A DNA stretch of 64,000 nucleotides from Aliarcobacter thereius LMG 24486 (GTDB lineage: Bacteria; Campylobacterota; Campylobacteria; Campylobacterales; Arcobacteraceae), in NCBI RefSeq assembly GCF_004214815.1, contig NZ_CP035926.1, forward strand, positions 1,736,001-1,800,000, written 5' to 3'. Both the position numbers and the translations under genes were made by a program. Numbering within the stretch: the stretch's first letter is position 1; each line of letters opens with the position of its first letter. The notes beneath the pieces were generated by a model, which saw only the letters and a list, made by a program, of their open reading frames with translations, was not told the DNA's origin and searched no databases. This document shows, piece after piece, positions 10,794 through 19,543 of this stretch.

Positions 10794-11819
10794 ATGAAAT
10801 TTAAAATTTCTTTGGCAATACTTTGTTGTACTACTTTTGCATTTGCAAATGAAGCACTAATTAAAAAAGCAAAAGATTCAGGTCTTGAGGCTATACCTGC
10901 AAATAAATCAGAACTTATGAAATTAATTGATACAGATCCAAAAGATCCAATTACTAATGCAAAAGTAGAATTAGGGAAAAAATTATACTTTGATCCAAGA
11001 CTTTCAAGAAGTAACCTTATTTCATGTAATACTTGTCATAATTTAGGACTTGGTGGAGCTGATGGAATTCCAGCTGCTATTGGTCACGGATGGACAGCAA
11101 ATCCATTTCATTTAAACTCACCAACTGTTTATAACTCAGTATTCTTTAAAGCACAATTCTGGGATGGAAGAAGTCCACACCTTGCAGATCAAGCAGCTGG
11201 ACCAATTCAAGCTGGACCTGAAATGGCAGCACCACCTGCACTTGTTGAGCAAAGAATAAACTCTATTCCAGCATATGTTGAAGAGTTCAAAAATGCTTAT
11301 GGAAAAGATACAAAAGTAGATTTTAAAATAATCACTGAAACTATTGCAACTTTTGAGAAAACTTTAGTTACTCCATCAAGATTTGATGACTTTTTAAATG
11401 GTGATTCAAAAGCTCTTTCAAAAGCAGAACAAGATGGCTTAAATCTATTTTTATCAAAAGGTTGTACAGCTTGTCATACAGGAATTGCTCTTGGTGGAAC
11501 AATGCAACCATTCCAAATTGCTAACCAATATAAATTTATCAGTGTAGGTGATTTTAAAGGTGATGAAAATGGTATGGTAAAAACTCCAACTTTAAGAAAT
11601 ATTACTCAAACAGCACCATATTTCCATAATGGGCAATTCTGGTCATTAAGTGATGCAATTAAAGAGATGGGTTCAGTACAATTAGGAATTAAAATCAGTG
11701 ATGCTGAAGCTTCAAAAATTATAACATTTTTGAAAACTTTAGATGGAAGAATGCCTGATTTTAAATATCCACAACTTCCAGCTAGTACAGAAGAGACAGC
11801 AAAACCAACATTTGACTAA
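10794..11819 (+). CDS. di-haem cytochrome c peroxidase (CcpA/MauG family)
   Basis: Periplasmic enzyme that reduces hydrogen peroxide with electrons from cytochrome c. A signal peptide is present (hydrophobic residues 4-17, cleavage after AFA). Two haem c sites are visible: CNTCH at 78-82 and CTACH at 224-228. Other family landmarks are LGKKLYFDPRLS and the QFWDGR segment. Length 341 is normal. It is a single-gene unit between its own -10 box and a strong terminator. Expression may be controlled at translation, because its ribosome binding site lies inside a hairpin. Confidence 0.93.
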   Translation: MKFKISLAILCCTTFAFANEALIKKAKDSGLEAIPANKSELMKLIDTDPKDPITNAKVELGKKLYFDPRLSRSNLISCNTCHNLGLGGADGIPAAIGHGWTANPFHLNSPTVYNSVFFKAQFWDGRSPHLADQAAGPIQAGPEMAAPPALVEQRINSIPAYVEEFKNAYGKDTKVDFKIITETIATFEKTLVTPSRFDDFLNGDSKALSKAEQDGLNLFLSKGCTACHTGIALGGTMQPFQIANQYKFISVGDFKGDENGMVKTPTLRNITQTAPYFHNGQFWSLSDAIKEMGSVQLGIKISDAEASKIITFLKTLDGRMPDFKYPQLPASTEETAKPTFD

Positions 11820-11839
11820 TTTTTCTTTACTCTGTTTTT

Positions 11840-11870
11840 AAAAGGCTAAGAGTTAAACTCTTAGCCTTTT
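11840..11870. terminator. bidirectional terminator peroxidase gene / maf
   Basis: A 13-bp stem AAAAGGCTAAGAG / CTCTTAGCCTTTT with a TTAAA loop and a following T-tract. It lies between the convergent peroxidase and maf genes and can act on both strands. Confidence 0.9.
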
Positions 11871-11876
11871 TTATAT

Positions 11877-12422
11877 TTACAAAAAAGGAATTAATTTTTC
11901 TATACTAAGTCCCATAGCTGTACTTTCAAGCCCAATAACATTTTTTATATATGGTTTACAAAAACCTTCAACCATTATAGCTCCAGCTTTTCCAAAACAT
12001 TCACCTGATTTTATATAATTTTCTATATCCTTTTTATCAAATTCCATAAAATCATAACTTGTAATTGAGATATCAATAAGTTCTAGCTCTTTACTTTTAA
12101 ATATCATACAAGATATTACAGATGTTTTATTTCCACTTTGAAGTTCTATCATAGATTTTGCATCATCAAAATCTTTTGCTTTTCTAAGAAGTTTTCCTTC
12201 ACAAGTAACAACACTATCAGCTACAAGCAAAGGCATATCTTCTATTCCATATTTACTATATAACTCTTCAAATTTTCCTTTTGTAGCCATAAAACAAAAC
12301 TCTTTTGGATTAGTTGTTCTTATACTATCTTCATCAAAGTTTCCACCATTTTGTATAAAATCTATATTAAAACTTCTTAGAATTTTTGCTCTTGTTGGTG
12401 AATTTGAACCAAGTCTTATCAA
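11877..12422 (-). CDS. maf: Maf-like nucleoside triphosphate pyrophosphatase
   Basis: House-cleaning enzyme of the Maf/YhdE family that hydrolyses non-canonical or modified NTPs to monophosphates. The N-terminal LGSNSPTRAKIL matches the family's SxSPRRxxLL motif, and VADSVVTCEGKLLRKAKD corresponds to the catalytic AADTVV-x-GKPxD segment. The 181-residue length fits. The start is TTG at 12422, with AAGGAT upstream. This protein is unrelated to the motility-associated 'Maf' glycosyltransferase at 59212-61233. Confidence 0.88.
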   Translation of the reverse strand: MIRLGSNSPTRAKILRSFNIDFIQNGGNFDEDSIRTTNPKEFCFMATKGKFEELYSKYGIEDMPLLVADSVVTCEGKLLRKAKDFDDAKSMIELQSGNKTSVISCMIFKSKELELIDISITSYDFMEFDKKDIENYIKSGECFGKAGAIMVEGFCKPYIKNVIGLESTAMGLSIEKLIPFL

Positions 12423-12489
12423 GATTTATCCTTTTTGCTTGAATTATACTAAGTTTTTATATAATGTATTTTTACAAAAAAGGTTTTAA
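12423..12489. promoter_or_regulatory. divergent promoters maf / membrane protein
   Basis: Between the two divergent genes there is one TATAAT on each strand: 12460-12465 on the plus strand and 12448 to 12443 on the minus strand. The -35 regions are weak (TTGCTT at 12435-12440 for the plus strand). Confidence 0.45.
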
Positions 12490-13773
12490 ATGCTATTTTT
12501 ATCAAGACTTTCAGGACTTTTAATATTTCTTAGTTTTATTTTTACTATTTATTCATATTTTATAGATAATAGCTTTAATATATTTGCAGTTTCTTCTATT
12601 TGGATAGCTGCAATATTACTTTTCCCTACATTAAAATCAAAAAAACTAATAATAATCTTATTATTATTCTCTTTTATAGCTTTTTTTTATAGCTATTTAA
12701 ATGACTTTTATATAGATTTTGAAAAGATTTTTAGTATAAATTTATATCTATTAGTTCTATTAATATCTGTTAGTTTCTTAAAACTTGTTGCAATCCCAAA
12801 AGAAGATAAAGAGACTCTTCCAAATGGTAAAAAAGCATTTATTAAAACATATTTAGGAATACATCTATTTGGTTCAGTTATAAATATATCTTCTTTACTT
12901 TTAGTTGCAGATAAAATGTATAAAAAAGCTACATTATCTCCTTTACAAATAATAGTTTTAACACGTTCTTTTGCAAGTGATGCATACTGGTCGCCTTTTT
13001 TTGTTGCTTTTGCAGCAGCTTTAACATATGCACCAAATTTAAATACTTTTTCTATAATATCTTTTGGTTTAATATTAGCAATATTTTCATTTGTATTTAC
13101 ATATCTTGAAGTCAATACAAATAGATTTAATTTGGATAGTTTTTATGGTTATCCTCTATCATTAGAAAATCTTTTTTTACCAGCTATTTTAGCTTTTCTT
13201 GTAATTATTACTCACTTTTATTTTGAAGATTTAAAAATAATTTTACTTATTTCATCATTTGCATTTACTCTTACTCTTATTATTTTACCTATGAAAAAAG
13301 GTTTAAAAACTAGTTTCTTTATATTAAAAGATTATATCTTTGATGATTTACCAAAAATGAAAAGTGAAATATCATTATTTTTGATTGCTGGACTTTTTGG
13401 TATTTTAGCAGGAACTGTTTTATTAGGATTAAATTTCTCTTTTCCTTTTGAAGTTTTTGATTATAAAATAGCTTCTATTATTCTTTTTATATTTATTTCT
13501 TTATCTTTTATAGGAATTCATCCTATTATATCTATATCTATTTTTGCAGACTTTTTTATAGATGCAAATCATACTTTATTAGCTATGACTTTTTTGATGG
13601 CTTGGGCAACAACTGTTTCAACATCACCAATTTCAGGATTAAATCTTACAATGAGTTCAAGATATTCTTGCAGTGCAAAAGAGATTTTTAAATTAAATTT
13701 CTTTTATAGTATTAAAATGTATTTTGCTTGTATTATTTTACTTTTCTTATTATCAAAGTTTTTAGGTATTTAG
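12490..13773 (+). CDS. multi-pass inner-membrane protein of unknown function
   Basis: A 427-residue protein composed almost entirely of hydrophobic helices; about 11-12 membrane segments can be read. A conserved-looking loop after helix 5 (LTRSFASDAYWSPFF) and a closing WATTVSTSPISGLNLTMS resemble the paired re-entrant loops of ion-transporter-like permeases, so a transporter is likely. I cannot name substrate or family. There is no signal peptide beyond the first helix. It is a single gene, convergent with marC, and the two stop codons overlap inside a hairpin. Confidence 0.75.
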   Translation: MLFLSRLSGLLIFLSFIFTIYSYFIDNSFNIFAVSSIWIAAILLFPTLKSKKLIIILLLFSFIAFFYSYLNDFYIDFEKIFSINLYLLVLLISVSFLKLVAIPKEDKETLPNGKKAFIKTYLGIHLFGSVINISSLLLVADKMYKKATLSPLQIIVLTRSFASDAYWSPFFVAFAAALTYAPNLNTFSIISFGLILAIFSFVFTYLEVNTNRFNLDSFYGYPLSLENLFLPAILAFLVIITHFYFEDLKIILLISSFAFTLTLIILPMKKGLKTSFFILKDYIFDDLPKMKSEISLFLIAGLFGILAGTVLLGLNFSFPFEVFDYKIASIILFIFISLSFIGIHPIISISIFADFFIDANHTLLAMTFLMAWATTVSTSPISGLNLTMSSRYSCSAKEIFKLNFFYSIKMYFACIILLFLLSKFLGI

Positions 13774-13797
13774 AGGTTAAAAAAACCTTTAATACCT
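13764..13797. terminator. hairpin over overlapping stops of convergent genes
   Basis: AGGTATT (13764-13770) pairs with AATACCT (13791-13797), and inside it AGGTT pairs with AACCT around an AAAAA loop. The hairpin covers the stop codons of both the membrane protein and marC. Probable bidirectional terminator, without a strong T-tract. Confidence 0.55.
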
Positions 13798-14369
13798 GTA
13801 AACATAATTTGTGCTGATAAAGCTGCCAAAATCAATCCTGTTATTTTAGAAATTATCAATAAACCCTCTTTTTTTATAAGCTTTTCAATTAATGATGATA
13901 AATAAAGCATAGTTCCTATTGTTAATATTGCAAATAAAAGTGCTAAACCTGCTGTTAGTTTTGCTTGAAGACTTTGGAATTCTATTCCAAAAACCAATAG
14001 TATTCCTATTGTTCCTGGACCAATTGTAATTGGTAAAGCCAAAGGAACAACAGCTAACTCTTGAAGGTTTTTGTCATTCAATTTTTGTCCATCTTTATTT
14101 CCATAGATTAAACCAATTGCTGTTACAAAAAGTAGTGCCCCTGCTCCAATTTTAAAAGCATCTAATGTAATTCCAAATATAGAAAATATATGTTTCCCAA
14201 AAAATAGTAAAATAAAAGCCATAATTATTACAGATATTGTGACTTTTGTGGCTAATTTTCTTTTCTCTTCTATTGTGGCATCACTTGTTACTGTTATAAA
14301 AACACTCAAGACAAAAAAAGGAGTCATAATAAAAAACATCTTTAAATAAGTAGATAAAAAAAGCTCCAT
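13770..14369 (-). CDS. MarC family integral membrane protein
   Basis: Member of the MarC/UPF0056 family of inner-membrane proteins with six predicted helices. The family core is readable: FFVLSVFITVT in helix 1, IGAGALLFVTAIGL in helix 3 and the PLALPITIGPGTI loop. At 199 residues it is the usual size. The molecular function of the family is not established; the old association with multiple antibiotic resistance is not supported for the E. coli protein. It lies 3 nt downstream of the SGNH hydrolase gene. Confidence 0.88.
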   Translation of the reverse strand: MELFLSTYLKMFFIMTPFFVLSVFITVTSDATIEEKRKLATKVTISVIIMAFILLFFGKHIFSIFGITLDAFKIGAGALLFVTAIGLIYGNKDGQKLNDKNLQELAVVPLALPITIGPGTIGILLVFGIEFQSLQAKLTAGLALLFAILTIGTMLYLSSLIEKLIKKEGLLIISKITGLILAALSAQIMFTGIKGFFNL

Positions 14370-14372
14370 ATC

Positions 14373-14999
14373 TTATCTCCTACTATCTTTTAAAAGATTT
14401 ATCCATAATTGATAAGCTTCTCCATTTAAATGCAAATCATCTTTTGTATATTGTGAATTTAAAATATTATTTTCAGACAATATAGTATTTAAATCGATAA
14501 ATTTTATATTTTTTAATTTTGCAAAATCTTTTAATGATTTATTTAATAACTCTATTTCATTATTAAAATTAGATTTCCTACTTTCACCAATATATAAAGT
14601 AGATTGAATATTTACTTTTATTTTTTTATCTAAAAAATATTTAACTATCTTTTTATAATTTTTAAATACTTCTTTGGCATTTGATCCTCTCATAATATCA
14701 TTTACACCAATCATTATATAAACATCTTCTATATTTGAGCTAATTGTATGAACTCTATCTAAAACACCTAATGTTGTATCTCCACTAATTCCCCTATTTT
14801 GAACAAGCTCTCCCCAAAGTTCGCTCCATTCTCCTTCATCAGTTATTGAATCTCCTAACATCATTATCTTTGAAGTATTAAAATCTTTTAACATGAAAAA
14901 TTGGCTCACTTTATGTTTATAATATGGATCATTTTGTATTTTCCACTCATTAGAATAAGAGTAAATTACAAAAAAAAGTAAAACAGATAATAATCTCAT
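14373..14999 (-). CDS. secreted SGNH/GDSL-type hydrolase
   Basis: Exported serine esterase/lipase-like protein. All four SGNH blocks are visible: LGDSITDEG with the catalytic Ser, RGISGDT with the Gly, IGVNDI with the Asn, and DDLHLNG with Asp and His. The start is set at ATG 14999, which has an AGGAG binding site 5 nt upstream and begins a signal peptide (MRLLSVLLFFVIYSYS). An upstream in-frame ATG at 15029 lacks a binding site. The substrate is unknown; lipid, sugar-ester or thioester hydrolysis are all possible. Confidence 0.85.
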   Translation of the reverse strand: MRLLSVLLFFVIYSYSNEWKIQNDPYYKHKVSQFFMLKDFNTSKIMMLGDSITDEGEWSELWGELVQNRGISGDTTLGVLDRVHTISSNIEDVYIMIGVNDIMRGSNAKEVFKNYKKIVKYFLDKKIKVNIQSTLYIGESRKSNFNNEIELLNKSLKDFAKLKNIKFIDLNTILSENNILNSQYTKDDLHLNGEAYQLWINLLKDSRR

Positions 15000-15042
15000 C
15001 TCATCTCCTAGTTTTCCATATTGTAGCAAAATGTAATTAATA

Positions 15043-15058
15043 TGTAATATTTATTACA
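15043..15058. promoter_or_regulatory. inverted repeat, candidate operator
   Basis: TGTAAT-ATTT-ATTACA is a perfect 16-bp dyad in the divergent gap between the SGNH hydrolase and the DASS permease. A third half-site TGTAAT lies at 15032-15037. The dyad would be centred near -50 relative to the permease start and overlaps the likely -35 region of the hydrolase promoter. The spacing is like that of CRP/FNR-family sites, but the half-site is not the canonical one. Confidence 0.4.
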
Positions 15059-15087
15059 CTTTAAAACTATTAACTAGCAATTTATAC

Positions 15088-15093
15088 TATAAT
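15088..15093 (+). promoter_or_regulatory. -10 element of the DASS permease gene
   Basis: TATAAT 27 nt before the ATG, with a strong TTAGGAG ribosome binding site between them (around 15108-15114). No good -35 box, consistent with activator dependence. Confidence 0.5.
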
Positions 15094-15119
15094 TCAAAAA
15101 AAATTATTTAGGAGTACTT

Positions 15120-16529
15120 ATGTCGCAGAAAAATATTAAGCTACTAATACCCGTATTAATAGCCTTAGTAATTTGGTTTATTCCAGCACCTGAAGGTTTA
15201 ACTCAGGACTCTTGGAGATACTTAGGAATTTTTATAGCAGTAATTATAGGACTTATACTTGAGCCTATTCCAGCAGCACTTATTGGTTTTGTAGGAATAT
15301 CTTTTGTAGCTGCTGTAGGTTTAGTTGGAGGTTCTGGAGAGAGTATCAAATGGGCTCTATCAGGTTTTTCTAATACTACAATTTGGCTAATCTTTGCAGC
15401 ATTTATGTTTGCAGCTGGTTATAAAAAAACTGGTTTAGGTAAAAGAATTTCTTTACTTATGGTTAAATATATGGGAAAAAGTTCTTTAGGTTTAGGTTAT
15501 GCTGTTGCATTTTCTGATTTAGCTTTAGCTCCATTTATGCCATCAAATACTGCAAGAAGTGGTGGAACTATCTATCCTGTTGCAATTCATATTCCTGAAA
15601 TATTTGGTTCATATCCAGATAAAGAGCCAAGAAAACTTGGTGCTTATATATCTTGGGTTGCTATTGCTTCTACTTGTGTAACAAGTTCAATGTTCCTAAC
15701 AGCTCTTGCACCAAATGTTTTGGCAGTAGGAATGGTTGCTCAACACGATGCACATATTATTGTTCCTTGGATGGAGTGGGCAAAAATAATGCTACCACTT
15801 ATGATTCCTCTATTTTTATTAACTCCATGGCTTACTTATGTAGTTTATCCACCAACTCAAAAGAAATCTCCTGAAGCTCCAGCTTGGGCAGCAGAAGAAC
15901 TTAAAAAATTAGGTGGTGTTACATTTAAAGAGTATTTAATGCTAGGTCTTGCTTTAGTTGCACTTATTCTTTGGATATTTGGAGAAGATGTTGGAATAAA
16001 CTCTACAACTACTGCTATTGCTGTTGTTTCTGTAATTATTTTATCAGGTATTTTAACTTGGGATGATTTACTTTCAGATAAAGCTGCATTTAACGTATTT
16101 ATTTGGTTTGCTACTTTAGTTGCTTTAGCAGATGGTTTAAAGAAAGTTGGTTTAATCAAATATCTTGAATCAAATATCTCAAGTGTATTTACAGATATAA
16201 ATGTAACAAGTGCTGTGATTGCATTAATAGTTATTTTCTATATCTTACACTATTTCTTTGCTAGTACAACAGCTCATGTTAGTGCTTTAGTTCCTGTGTT
16301 TATTACTATTGCTGTTACAATTTTACCAGCTGAACAAGTTCTTCCATTTACAATTTTATTACTTGGAAGTTTAGGTGTTATGGGAATAATTACTCCTTAT
16401 GGTTGTGGACCTTCTCCTATTTGGTATGGAGCTGGTTATATTTCACAAGCAAAATGGTGGTCACTAGGTGCTATATTTGGTACTATTTATTTAATACCAA
16501 TCATTATTGGAGTATTTATATTCCTTTAA
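15120..16529 (+). CDS. DASS-family anion/dicarboxylate permease (CitT-like)
   Basis: A 469-residue inner-membrane transporter of the divalent anion:Na+ symporter (SLC13/DASS) family, the group that moves succinate, malate, tartrate or citrate. Features: N-terminal WFIPAPEGL, a paired SNT motif (MPSNTARSGGTIYP around residues 142-155) and its repeat in the second half (STTAHVSALVPVF), and a GxxSPIWYGAGY segment near the end typical of CitT/TtdT antiporters. It probably imports a C4-dicarboxylate; the exact substrate cannot be read. It has its own promoter with a nearby dyad and a perfect terminator. Confidence 0.88.
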   Translation: MSQKNIKLLIPVLIALVIWFIPAPEGLTQDSWRYLGIFIAVIIGLILEPIPAALIGFVGISFVAAVGLVGGSGESIKWALSGFSNTTIWLIFAAFMFAAGYKKTGLGKRISLLMVKYMGKSSLGLGYAVAFSDLALAPFMPSNTARSGGTIYPVAIHIPEIFGSYPDKEPRKLGAYISWVAIASTCVTSSMFLTALAPNVLAVGMVAQHDAHIIVPWMEWAKIMLPLMIPLFLLTPWLTYVVYPPTQKKSPEAPAWAAEELKKLGGVTFKEYLMLGLALVALILWIFGEDVGINSTTTAIAVVSVIILSGILTWDDLLSDKAAFNVFIWFATLVALADGLKKVGLIKYLESNISSVFTDINVTSAVIALIVIFYILHYFFASTTAHVSALVPVFITIAVTILPAEQVLPFTILLLGSLGVMGIITPYGCGPSPIWYGAGYISQAKWWSLGAIFGTIYLIPIIIGVFIFL

Positions 16530-16560
16530 AAATTAAAAGAGATTTTTTCTCTTTTAATTT
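16530..16560. terminator. bidirectional terminator permease / tauE
   Basis: A perfect 13-bp stem AAATTAAAAGAGA / TCTCTTTTAATTT with a TTTTT loop starts immediately after the permease stop codon and reaches the end of the convergent TauE-like gene. Confidence 0.85.
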
Positions 16561-17308
16561 ATGGAAAAATCAGCTTAAATATTAGTATAAATGCAATAAT
16601 TAATAAAACTACTCTTATTATCTTATTGTATAACTCTTGAGAAATTTTATCTTTTATCTTAAATCCAAAATATACAAAAATAATAGTAGCAATAACTGAA
16701 AATATTGAAATATTTATTACTTCATTTGTAATATATCCATAATATGAAAAAAGTATAATTTGTATAATTTTACTAGACAAGAAACATAAATTTGCAGCTT
16801 GTATTGTCTCTTTTTTTGTAAACTTTGACTCTAATGTATAAATTAAAAGACTAGCTGACATTACATTTGTTAAGCCACCTAATAATCCTGTTATAAGACC
16901 AAAAAACATTCTACTAAAAGTTTTCTTCTCATAAATCCAAGTAAATTTAATATTAAACTTATTAAAGAAGAGATAAAAAAGAATAGAGAATACAAGTAAA
17001 ATTTTAAAAATATCAGAATCTGTATATAATAATATATATGTTCCTATTGCACTACCAATTAAAGAGAAAAGTGCTAATTTATAGAATTTCAAAAATGCTT
17101 CTTTAAAACTTCCTTCTTTTAATATTGACATAATATTTATAACAATTGCTGGTATAAGAAGATATATTATTGCAGTTTTTAAATCTGTAAAAGTTGCTAA
17201 AAGTGGTGTAGCTAACATCAAAAAGCCAACACCAATACTTCCTTGAATTAAGGCTGAGATGGCTATTGAAGCAATTAATATTAAATTAAAAGTAGTTAAT
17301 AGTTCCAT
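16559..17308 (-). CDS. TauE/SafE family membrane permease
   Basis: A 249-residue protein with seven to eight hydrophobic segments. The two TauE/SafE half-repeats are readable: an N-terminal GSIGVGFLMLATPLLA and, mid-protein, GLITGLLGGLTNVMSASLL. The family exports sulfite, sulfoacetate or related organic anions, or transports unknown substrates; nothing in the sequence fixes the substrate. It follows the dsbD operon on the same strand but is separated from it by a strong terminator. Confidence 0.85.
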   Translation of the reverse strand: MELLTTFNLILIASIAISALIQGSIGVGFLMLATPLLATFTDLKTAIIYLLIPAIVINIMSILKEGSFKEAFLKFYKLALFSLIGSAIGTYILLYTDSDIFKILLVFSILFYLFFNKFNIKFTWIYEKKTFSRMFFGLITGLLGGLTNVMSASLLIYTLESKFTKKETIQAANLCFLSSKIIQIILFSYYGYITNEVINISIFSVIATIIFVYFGFKIKDKISQELYNKIIRVVLLIIAFILIFKLIFP

Positions 17309-17314
17309 TAAAAA

Positions 17315-17338
17315 AATAGAAGCTTAAAAGCTTCTATT
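17315..17338 (-). terminator. intrinsic terminator of the dsbD operon
   Basis: An 11-bp perfect stem AATAGAAGCTT / AAGCTTCTATT with an AA loop overlaps the dsbD stop codon, and on the minus strand is followed by a run of T. Classical intrinsic terminator. Confidence 0.88.
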
Positions 17339-19081
17339 AATAATCTCTATAAATTCTTTTGGATTTTTATACCCAACAATTTTTGCTGCTTTAACTTCTT
17401 CTTTATTTTCATTCCAAAAGATTAATGCAGGAGGTCCTACTATTCCGAATCTCTTTTGAATAGCTTTATCATCTTCATTATTTGCTGTTACATCTACTTT
17501 TAGAAGTGTAAAGTTTTTCAATTTTGATATTACTTCACTATCTTTAAAAGTAATTTCATCTAACTCTTTACAAGAAACACACCAAGATGCCCAGAAATCA
17601 AGAATAACTGGTTTTGATGATTTTGATATTGCATCTTCTAGCTCTTTTATGTTTTTAATATATGTAAAATTTAATTCATCTTTTTGTGAAATTGACACTC
17701 CACTTGTAAATTTATCAAGTGGTTTAAGTGGATTTGTTGCTCCACTAATTGCTCCTACAAATAAAATAACTCCTAAAATAGTAATTACAACTTTTATAAG
17801 TTCAGCCAATATATGAGTATAAATTCTTAAATAAATTCCTGTTCCTAAAAATAATAAAGCCCATAAATACATAGTTATACTTGGATTTAAAACTCTATCA
17901 AGAAGCCAAATAGCAACTCCTAACATAATAATTCCAAATATTTTTGTAACACTTAGCATCCAACCACCTGGTTTTGGCATAAACTTACCAGCTCCAAGAC
18001 CTATTAACAATAAAGGAACACCCATTCCTAAACTCATAACAAATAAAGCCATTCCTCCTAAAAGTGCATCTCCTGTTTGACCAATATATACTAATGCTCC
18101 TGCAAGAGGAGGTGCAACACAAGGTCCAACGATAAGTGCTGATAAGAATCCCATAATAGCAATTCCTAAAATTCCTTGTTGCTCTTTTCCATCTGTTGTT
18201 TTATTTATTCTTGATTGTATTGCTTGAGGAAGTTTAATCTCAAAATATCCAAACATAGAGAATGCAAGAGCAATAAATATTAGAGAAAAAGTAACTAATA
18301 CATAAGGGTTTTGTAAACTTGCTTGTAAATTTGCTCCAAATATTCCTGCTATTATTCCAGCCATTGCATATGCAACACTCATTGAAATAACATAAACAAG
18401 TGACATAAAGAAACCTTTTTTGGCACTCATTTTCTCATTTTGAGAAGCTTTTACTATAATTGAAGATAATATAGGAATCATAGGAAAAACACAAGGTGTA
18501 AATGATAATAAAAGTCCAAAACCAAAGAATGTAGCAAGAACCAAAAGTGTACCTGAATCTTTAAATGTATTTGCAATACTATCTGTTTCACTTAAAAGTT
18601 CATTTGAAGCTAAAGTTTCTTCAATAATCTCTTCTTGTTTTGCTAGATTATCTTCATTATTTGAAGCTTCAAAAAATATAACTTTTTTCTCTTTCATAGG
18701 TGCATAACAAAGCCCAGCTTTTGAACAACCTTGAAATTTCAATTCAATTTCATATTTATTTGAATCTATTTTATCTTTTAGCAAACTATATGGTAAAGTT
18801 AAATTTAAATTATCTAAATGAACAATAAATCCATCATATTCAACTGGTTTTGGGAGATTCAGTTCATCTCTTAAAGCAACTTTCTTAGGTTTTGTAATAT
18901 TTATCTCTATCTTATCATCATATAAATATATATCTTTTCCTAAATCCAACTTAATATTTAAATCTTTTTCATTTTGTATAAAAGTAACTTGAAAAGCCTC
19001 TTCTGGCTCTAAAACTTTATTTCCTAAATCTAATGAAAAAGAGTATGTTATTATTAATAAACTTAATAGCCATTTTCTCAT
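17324..19081 (-). CDS. dsbD: thiol:disulfide interchange protein DsbD
   Basis: Inner-membrane electron conduit that passes reducing power from cytoplasmic thioredoxin to periplasmic thiols. Domains in order: signal peptide (1-17), periplasmic alpha domain with the cysteine pair in CSKAGLCY (about 134-140), eight-helix membrane domain (about 190-450, with cysteines in FTPCVFP and VGPCVAPP), and a C-terminal thioredoxin-like gamma domain with WCVSC. At 585 residues it is full length. It is transcribed with the periplasmic thioredoxin gene just upstream (8-nt gap), a likely partner, perhaps in cytochrome c maturation or disulfide isomerisation. Confidence 0.95.
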   Translation of the reverse strand: MRKWLLSLLIITYSFSLDLGNKVLEPEEAFQVTFIQNEKDLNIKLDLGKDIYLYDDKIEINITKPKKVALRDELNLPKPVEYDGFIVHLDNLNLTLPYSLLKDKIDSNKYEIELKFQGCSKAGLCYAPMKEKKVIFFEASNNEDNLAKQEEIIEETLASNELLSETDSIANTFKDSGTLLVLATFFGFGLLLSFTPCVFPMIPILSSIIVKASQNEKMSAKKGFFMSLVYVISMSVAYAMAGIIAGIFGANLQASLQNPYVLVTFSLIFIALAFSMFGYFEIKLPQAIQSRINKTTDGKEQQGILGIAIMGFLSALIVGPCVAPPLAGALVYIGQTGDALLGGMALFVMSLGMGVPLLLIGLGAGKFMPKPGGWMLSVTKIFGIIMLGVAIWLLDRVLNPSITMYLWALLFLGTGIYLRIYTHILAELIKVVITILGVILFVGAISGATNPLKPLDKFTSGVSISQKDELNFTYIKNIKELEDAISKSSKPVILDFWASWCVSCKELDEITFKDSEVISKLKNFTLLKVDVTANNEDDKAIQKRFGIVGPPALIFWNENKEEVKAAKIVGYKNPKEFIEIINRSF

Positions 19082-19089
19082 ATCTTCTC

Positions 19090-19449
19090 CTATTTAAAAT
19101 CATTTTTAGATATTTCCAACAGCTCATCTGCTGTTTTTATACCTGCATATTGTTTGATTAATTCACCATCTTTAAAAATCATTATTGTTGGTAATCTTCT
19201 TACTTTATATATTCTTGATAACTCTTGTTCATTATCTATATTTACTTTAAAAACTTCTACATCTTCAGGTTTTATTATGTCAAATTCTTCTAAATTTACT
19301 GCCAAGATTTTACAAGGGGGACACCAAGGTGCATGAAAATCTATAATAGCATTTTTACCTTTTATTTTTTGGTGAAAGTTATCTTTATTTAGCTCTTCAA
19401 ATGAGAACAAATAACTTACAAATAATCCTAATAGAACTATTTTTCTCAT
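19090..19449 (-). CDS. periplasmic thioredoxin-like protein
   Basis: A 119-residue thioredoxin-fold protein with an N-terminal signal sequence (MRKIVLLGLFVSYLFS) and the redox motif WCPPC (about residues 42-46); the cis-proline region is RLPTIMIF. It is exported, so it should act as a reductant in the periplasm, receiving electrons from DsbD encoded 8 nt downstream. It is short for a dedicated cytochrome-maturation protein such as ResA, and I do not assign a specific client. Confidence 0.9.
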   Translation of the reverse strand: MRKIVLLGLFVSYLFSFEELNKDNFHQKIKGKNAIIDFHAPWCPPCKILAVNLEEFDIIKPEDVEVFKVNIDNEQELSRIYKVRRLPTIMIFKDGELIKQYAGIKTADELLEISKNDFK

Positions 19450-19543
19450 ACCTACTCCTTTATTTCGAATATTAATTGTATATAAGTTTTGTAAATGAAA
19501 AGTTTATATTGATAATTAATAATCTCTTATAATTCTTAATATT

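Noticed and set aside
11877-12422. Maf as a flagellar motility factor
   Set aside because: The sequence is the septum-type Maf pyrophosphatase; the motility Maf (DUF115) is the separate gene at 59212-61233.
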